In this document: positions 24,356 through 28,394 of the stretch, one piece after another
Layout of the letters: each line of letters opens with the position of its first letter
How positions within the stretch are numbered: the stretch's first letter is position 1
From: Clostridiales bacterium
GTDB taxonomy: Bacteria > Bacillota > Clostridia > Lachnospirales > Lachnospiraceae
Length of the DNA: 28,394 nt
Assembly (NCBI GenBank): GCA_019423795.1
Contig: JAHZAT010000064.1
Span: 1 to 28,394 of the forward strand
Direction: 5' to 3'
Position numbers and translations under genes: made by a program
The notes under the pieces: generated by a model
Seen by the model: the letters and a program-made list of their open reading frames with translations, nothing else
Told to the model about the DNA's origin: nothing
The model's database searches: none

Positions 24356-25064
24356 GTCTGCTCCATTCTTTTACACGGTGATTGATTCCCATGATCATAT
24401 GATATCTTTTTTTGATCATGGATGCGATCGAACCATGGGTCAATTCCGTAACATTTCCCCCATGTCTTCGATAATAAATAAGAGGTTCCTCCAAAAATAC
24501 AACTTTCCCGAGTTGTTCTGACAGCAATCCGATCCATTGGTCATGAATCCAGATGTCATCTGGGATCGGCAGAATTCTTTTCATTGCGGATCTTCTGACT
24601 GCCATACAGCATCCGATATAGGAATTCTTTTTCATATTCTTCCAGAAGCCTGTTCCGCTATTTCTCCACTCAAAAGTGGTTTGATCTAAAGATGAAAGTT
24701 TTTCATCTACAATCTGTGCATCATGAACAACTGCCATCACTTTCGGGTCTTCAAATACACGCTCAATCTCTCTCATTTTATTTTTTTTCCACACATCATC
24801 CTGATCAGATAAGAAGATGATCTCCCCTCGACAATGCTTAAATGCATTCTCAAAATTTTTTACGACACCCTTCCCAGGTCCTTTAATTATGCGGATTCTT
24901 TGGTCGTTTTGGACCCAATCCTCAAGTATTGCTTCTGATCCATCACTAGCATCATCCACTGAAATGATCAGTTCATCTGTCTCTTCCATATTATCAAGAA
25001 TCGATCTTATTTGCTCATCTATATATTTCGCGCCATTATAAAAAGCCATTGCCACAGATTTCAT
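24318..25064 (-). CDS. Family 2 glycosyltransferase
   Basis: A 248-residue enzyme from ATG 25064, chosen for the AGGAAGG site upstream; the frame extends to 25238, but that would include the promoter and terminator region. GT-A fold motifs: SVAMAFYNGAKYIDEQIRSI (nucleotide-binding start), LIISVDDASDGS and FLSDQDDVWKK, whose DxDD binds metal and the sugar nucleotide. The middle WIHDQWIG supplies the catalytic-base region. It most resembles rhamnosyltransferase-like GT2 proteins. No C-terminal membrane helices are present, unlike CsbB, the usual GT2 partner of YfhO. The gene is coupled to yfhO by a 38-bp overlap, suggesting a joint envelope glycosylation function. Confidence 0.88.
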   Translation of the reverse strand: MKSVAMAFYNGAKYIDEQIRSILDNMEETDELIISVDDASDGSEAILEDWVQNDQRIRIIKGPGKGVVKNFENAFKHCRGEIIFLSDQDDVWKKNKMREIERVFEDPKVMAVVHDAQIVDEKLSSLDQTTFEWRNSGTGFWKNMKKNSYIGCCMAVRRSAMKRILPIPDDIWIHDQWIGLLSEQLGKVVFLEEPLIYYRRHGGNVTELTHGSIASMIKKRYHMIMGINHRVKEWSRHDKQNQRHIENS

Positions 25065-25093
25065 ACTAATTTCCTTCCTGCGTATTGATTTTC

Positions 25094-25122
25094 TTGAAAT
25101 ATTATACCATATCTTATATAAT
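25094..25122 (+). promoter_or_regulatory. Strong sigma-A promoter of gdhA
   Basis: TTGAAA (25094-25099), a 17-bp spacer and a perfect TATAAT (25117-25122) on the plus strand. Transcription would start near 25129, giving a leader of about 140 nt before gdhA. Confidence 0.7.
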
Positions 25123-25130
25123 AATTCTAA
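25101..25130 (-). promoter_or_regulatory. Probable promoter of the GT2-YfhO unit
   Basis: The minus strand has -35 TTAGAA (25130-25125), an 18-bp spacer and -10 TATAAT (25106-25101) preceded by TGG. It overlaps the opposite-facing gdhA promoter almost entirely. Confidence 0.5.
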
Positions 25131-25148
25131 GACAAAGGCGTCATTGAG

Positions 25149-25176
25149 AAAAAGAGGCGTTTTCCGACCTCTTTTT
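25149..25176 (+). terminator. Intrinsic terminator in the gdhA leader (possible attenuator)
   Basis: The 9-bp stem AAAAAGAGG/CCTCTTTTT (25149-25157 with 25168-25176) has a 10-nt loop and is followed by GTTTTATCTTTT. It lies between the gdhA promoter and the gene. GGCGTT (25156-25161) can instead pair with AACGCC (25199-25204), which would break the stem. Confidence 0.6.
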
Positions 25177-25269
25177 GTTTTATCTTTTGGGATGTGCCAA
25201 CGCCCATTTGAAGAAGATACCCTCTGTTTTAAACACACATATCATTATGACTTATAAGGAGGAAACAAA

Positions 25270-26604
25270 ATGTCATACGTAGATGAAGTGATCGAGCAGG
25301 TAGTTGCTCAGAACCCAGCAGAACCTGAATTCCATCAGGCTGTTAAAGAAGTTTTAGAATCATTAAGAGTCGTTGTTGAAGCGAACGAAGAAGCTTTCAG
25401 AAGAGATGCTCTTCTTGAACGTCTTGTAAACCCAGAACGCCAGTTCAAATTCCGTGTACCTTGGGTAGACGACAAAGGACAGGTTCATGTTAACACAGGT
25501 TACCGTGTACAGTTCAACAGTGCGATCGGACCTTACAAAGGTGGTTTAAGACTTCACCCATCTGTTAACCTTGGAATCATCAAATTCTTAGGATTTGAAC
25601 AGATCTTCAAAAACTCTTTAACAGGACTTCCAATCGGTGGTGGTAAAGGTGGTTCTGACTTCGATCCTAAAGGAAAATCTGATCGTGAGATCATGGCATT
25701 CTGCCAGAGCTTCATGACAGAACTTTGCAAATACATCGGAGCAGATACTGACGTTCCTGCTGGTGATATCGGAACTGGTGCAAGAGAGATCGGTTATATG
25801 TTCGGTCAGTATAAGAGAATCCGTGGACTTTATGAAGGAGTTTTAACAGGTAAAGGTTTATCTTATGGTGGATCTTTAGCTCGTACAGAAGCTACAGGAT
25901 ACGGACTTCTTTACTTCACAGACGAAATGTTAAAATGTAATGGTAAATCTATCAAAGGTGCTACAATTGCTGTTTCTGGAGCTGGTAATGTTGCTATTTA
26001 CGCAATCGAAAAAGCTCAGCAGTTAGGTGCTAAAGTTGTTACAGCTTCTGACTCTACAGGATGGATTTATGACAAAGATGGTATCGATGTTGAATTATTA
26101 AAAGAAGTAAAAGAAGTAAAACGTGCTCGTTTAACAGAATACGTTGCTGCTCGTCCAAGTGCTGAATATCACGAAGGAAGAGGAGTTTGGTCTATTCCTG
26201 TTGACATCGCTCTTCCATGTGCAACTCAGAACGAATTACACTTAGAAGATGCAAAACAGTTAGTAGCAAACGGATGTTACGCAGTTGCAGAGGGTGCGAA
26301 CATGCCTACTACATTAGAAGCTACAGAATACTTACAGGAAAACGGAATCTTATTCGCTCCTGGTAAAGCTTCTAACGCTGGTGGAGTTGCTACATCTGCT
26401 CTTGAAATGTCTCAGAACAGCGAAAGATTAAGCTGGACATTTGATGAGGTTGATGGAAAATTAAAGAACATCATGGTTAACATTTTCCACAACTTAGATG
26501 ACGCTGCAAAACGTTACGGAATGGAAGGAAACTATGTAGCTGGTGCTAACATTGCAGGATTTGAGAAAGTCGTAGATGCAATGACAGCTCAGGGTATTGT
26601 TTAA
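25270..26604 (+). CDS. gdhA: NADP-type glutamate dehydrogenase
   Basis: Interconverts 2-oxoglutarate plus ammonia and glutamate, central to nitrogen assimilation. The hexameric-type length of 444 residues is complete. The N-terminal substrate domain has GPYKGGLRLHPSVN and the signature LPIGGGKGGSDFDPKG with the catalytic lysine; PAGDIGTGAREIGYM follows. The Rossmann domain has the dinucleotide motif SGAGNVA (around residue 237). NADP preference is inferred from overall similarity to biosynthetic enzymes and was not tested residue by residue. AAGGAGG lies 7 nt before the ATG. The gene favours codons such as TTA, GGT and GTT and has a near-consensus promoter, consistent with high expression. 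It is monocistronic, with a terminator downstream. Confidence 0.96.
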   Translation: MSYVDEVIEQVVAQNPAEPEFHQAVKEVLESLRVVVEANEEAFRRDALLERLVNPERQFKFRVPWVDDKGQVHVNTGYRVQFNSAIGPYKGGLRLHPSVNLGIIKFLGFEQIFKNSLTGLPIGGGKGGSDFDPKGKSDREIMAFCQSFMTELCKYIGADTDVPAGDIGTGAREIGYMFGQYKRIRGLYEGVLTGKGLSYGGSLARTEATGYGLLYFTDEMLKCNGKSIKGATIAVSGAGNVAIYAIEKAQQLGAKVVTASDSTGWIYDKDGIDVELLKEVKEVKRARLTEYVAARPSAEYHEGRGVWSIPVDIALPCATQNELHLEDAKQLVANGCYAVAEGANMPTTLEATEYLQENGILFAPGKASNAGGVATSALEMSQNSERLSWTFDEVDGKLKNIMVNIFHNLDDAAKRYGMEGNYVAGANIAGFEKVVDAMTAQGIV

Positions 26605-26674
26605 TCCTTAAAAAGAAAGATGGATATTCCCGTGGGACGGAATGTTCAATTAAAATAATGTCATGTGTATGTAG

Positions 26675-26707
26675 AAAGCGGAGATCCTTTTATGGATTCT
26701 CCGCTTT
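26675..26707 (+). terminator. Terminator of gdhA, possibly shared with the MATE gene
   Basis: AAAGCGGAGATCC (26675-26687) pairs with GGATTCTCCGCTTT (26694-26707) with one bulged base and is followed by TTGGGTTTT on the plus strand. The convergent MATE gene ends 8 bp away; its strand has only a short T-run, so termination there may be weaker. Confidence 0.85.
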
Positions 26708-26714
26708 TTGGGTT

Positions 26715-28046
26715 TTATTTATTTGCTTTTAATTTCGGTGTTCTTATGATCTGTACGAGCAATGGAATAACCATGATAAACCATACGATCGGTTCTGCTA
26801 CGATAACACCTGCATATCCCATCAAAGGAACTAATGTAAATGCGATCACCACTTTTCCGACCATTTCTAATCCACTGGATACTAATGGTGTGATCTGATC
26901 CCCGATTCCTTGCATAACATTTCTTACTATACTGATGACCGCTGTCACATAATAAAAGATCGTATTAAACTTCAGGTAATTTGTTGCATTTACAATGACT
27001 ACATCTTTGTAACTTCCTGTAACCATATGGACTAACTGCGGTCCGATCGTATAACTTGCGATCATCGCAAAAGTTGACCAGACACATGTATAAATGATCG
27101 CTAGTTTCATACCTTCCTTAATTCTGTCAGCTTTCCCAGCTCCCATATTCTGACCACAGAATGTTGCCATCGTCTGGCCAAAGACACTGAACATGATCAT
27201 ATATATTTCTGTGATCTTTCTTGCCGCTGTATGGGCTACGATAATTTCTTGCCCAAGTTTATTGATCGCTGTCTGCAAGGTAAGTGATCCGATATTCACA
27301 AGAGAACTCATAAATCCCATGGACATTCCTGTCGCCAGCATTTCTTTGATCATTTTAGATTCCACATCTTTAAAATCATTTTTATTCAGACGTAATAATT
27401 CATACTTATGAATCATATAAAAACAACAAATGACCAATGCGATAAACTGTGCCAACACAGTTGCTGCTGCCGCACCCCATGTTCCCGTTTTCCATACGGC
27501 AACAAATAAAAGATCCAGTACGATATTTAATCCTACAGAAATCGCAAGGATCAATAATGGTGTTAACGTATCTCCGATCGCACGCATCACTGCCATTAAG
27601 ATGTCATAAAACATCGTGACCCATAAACCAATGATAATGATCAGTATATATTGTTTCGCTTCGATAAATAATTTGCCTGGAACATTCAAAAATCCTAAAA
27701 TCGGATTGATAAATACCGTTCCGATCAAGATTAAAATAGCAGAAACGATCACTCCTAACACAAGTGCGATCGCAAATGATCTTCGAACTCTCTTTTTATC
27801 ACCTGCTCCAAATTTCTGCGCTGTAATGATCGCAAATCCATTGGCCAGACCTAATAAGAAACCAACGATCAAGTTACTGATCGTTGTCGTTGCACCAACT
27901 GCAGCAAGTGATCGTTCTCCAAGAAAACTTCCGACAATCCTTGTATCAGCAAGACTGTATGTAAGCTGTAATAAGTTTCCTAAAAATACTGGAATCGCAA
28001 ATCCTAAGATCAATGTTGAAATCTTTCCTTTTGTCAGATCTTTCAT
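26715..28046 (-). CDS. MATE family efflux transporter
   Basis: A 443-residue membrane protein with about 12 hydrophobic segments, arranged as two similar halves of six, as in Na+- or H+-driven multidrug and toxin extrusion pumps. The N-terminal FAIPVFLGNLLQLTYSLADT and AVGATTTISNLIVGFLLGLANG segments are characteristic of the family, and the second half repeats the pattern (TMATFCGQNMGAGKADRIKEG). The substrate cannot be inferred. GGAGG lies 7 nt before the ATG, within the end of the small gene upstream; the start overlaps that gene's stop as ATGA, so expression is coupled. Confidence 0.93.
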   Translation of the reverse strand: MKDLTKGKISTLILGFAIPVFLGNLLQLTYSLADTRIVGSFLGERSLAAVGATTTISNLIVGFLLGLANGFAIITAQKFGAGDKKRVRRSFAIALVLGVIVSAILILIGTVFINPILGFLNVPGKLFIEAKQYILIIIIGLWVTMFYDILMAVMRAIGDTLTPLLILAISVGLNIVLDLLFVAVWKTGTWGAAAATVLAQFIALVICCFYMIHKYELLRLNKNDFKDVESKMIKEMLATGMSMGFMSSLVNIGSLTLQTAINKLGQEIIVAHTAARKITEIYMIMFSVFGQTMATFCGQNMGAGKADRIKEGMKLAIIYTCVWSTFAMIASYTIGPQLVHMVTGSYKDVVIVNATNYLKFNTIFYYVTAVISIVRNVMQGIGDQITPLVSSGLEMVGKVVIAFTLVPLMGYAGVIVAEPIVWFIMVIPLLVQIIRTPKLKANK

Positions 28047-28270
28047 GATCGATCCTCCGCTTTCTGTAATCTTCCATCTCCATCGATCACAACTTTCATT
28101 CCTTCATTGATATCTCTTTCGTATAGTAATTTATCTTCCATGAAGATTATTGTTTCTTCCTTCGTTATTTCTTCTTTTAAATATACTTTATCTTTGATTT
28201 CCTGTCCTTCCGGGCGGCCTTCACAACCGAAGTCTGGTTCTTCGATTCTTGTGACGTAGTATGTGTCCAT
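28043..28270 (-). CDS. Small acidic protein of unknown function, coupled to the MATE gene
   Basis: A 75-residue soluble protein that I do not recognise. It is rich in Glu, Asp and Lys, has no membrane segment, and contains a GCEGRPEG turn and a KVVIDGDGRLQKAE C-terminus. AAGGA lies about 10 nt before the ATG. The ATGA overlap with the MATE gene, whose ribosome site is inside this frame, supports it as a real coding gene rather than chance. Confidence 0.65.
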   Translation of the reverse strand: MDTYYVTRIEEPDFGCEGRPEGQEIKDKVYLKEEITKEETIIFMEDKLLYERDINEGMKVVIDGDGRLQKAEDRS

Positions 28271-28350
28271 ATATTGTTTTTCCTTCTTTCTTTGTCATGT
28301 TTGAAAATTTTGTAAAATAAAAATCATCTGTAATACGATTTGATATGCTA

Positions 28351-28392
28351 CCCTCATATAGGACAATGAAATATAAAAGTCCTATATGGGGG
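28351..28392. repeat. Inverted repeat at the window's right edge
   Basis: CATATAGGAC (28355-28364) and GTCCTATATG (28379-28388) are perfect inverted copies separated by 14 bp. On the plus strand the pairing extends to 14 bp using CCCT and GGGG. No T-run follows before the window ends, so it may be an operator or part of something beyond the edge. Confidence 0.5.
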
Positions 28393-28394
28393 GA

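Noticed and set aside
25065..25238. N-terminal extension of the glycosyltransferase
   Set aside because: It would translate the divergent promoter region and the terminator hairpin, and the conserved GT-A start follows ATG 25064.
27616..28110. A 164-codon plus-strand frame across the MATE gene
   Set aside because: Antisense shadow of a clearly conserved transporter; no ribosome site and no recognisable product.

Overview
The window looks like chromosome of a low-GC, spore-forming Gram-positive anaerobe, most likely a member of the Clostridia (Lachnospiraceae-like; this assignment is inferred from protein character and gene order, not from a marker search). Support comes from a BofA-family sporulation protein, a dnaX-ybaB-recR cluster, AGGAGG-type ribosome binding sites, a Gram-positive Tad/Flp pilus operon without secretin or other outer-membrane parts, and DUF1002 and YfhO proteins. 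No rRNA, tRNA, CRISPR array, prophage or transposase gene was found.

Positions 1-9566 are all on the minus strand and are mostly housekeeping. Transcription runs from right to left: dnaX-ybaB-recR (9566-6956, with a terminator near 6887-6947); a gap holding a hairpin-rich MITE-like element (6661-6871) and, on the plus strand, a probable small structured RNA ending in an intrinsic terminator (about 6538-6643); HIT protein, flavin reductase-like protein and shikimate-kinase-like protein (6331-4825); murA with its own promoter; a small membrane protein; a terminator; then metK and guaA (guaA is cut by the window start).

A short soluble histidine kinase (plus strand, 9759-10478) converges on, and overlaps by 71 bp, a rhomboid protease gene. 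The rhomboid is the last gene of a minus-strand block (20352 to 10408) that is a Tad/Flp type IVb pilus locus: prepilin peptidase (TadV), a TadZ-like protein without a P-loop, the ATPase TadA/CpaF, the membrane platform proteins TadB and TadC, a 57-residue Flp pilin, a DUF5702-like pseudopilin, two TadE-like pseudopilins, a DUF6382/FHA protein and the rhomboid. Most neighbours overlap by 4 to 71 bp, so the block is almost certainly co-transcribed and translationally coupled. Unusual parts are an Ig-like extracytoplasmic insertion in TadC, two tandem Cys/His metal-binding-type repeats at the end of one TadE-like protein, and the degenerate TadZ.

Right of the pilus operon, on the minus strand, lie bofA (its Shine-Dalgarno sits inside a 12-bp perfect hairpin), a secreted DUF1002 protein, and an overlapping glycosyltransferase 2/YfhO pair probably involved in cell-envelope glycosylation. 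gdhA (NADP-type glutamate dehydrogenase) is on the plus strand, with a divergent promoter and an intrinsic terminator inside its own leader. The window ends with a MATE transporter and a small translationally coupled unknown protein on the minus strand, followed by an inverted repeat at the right edge.
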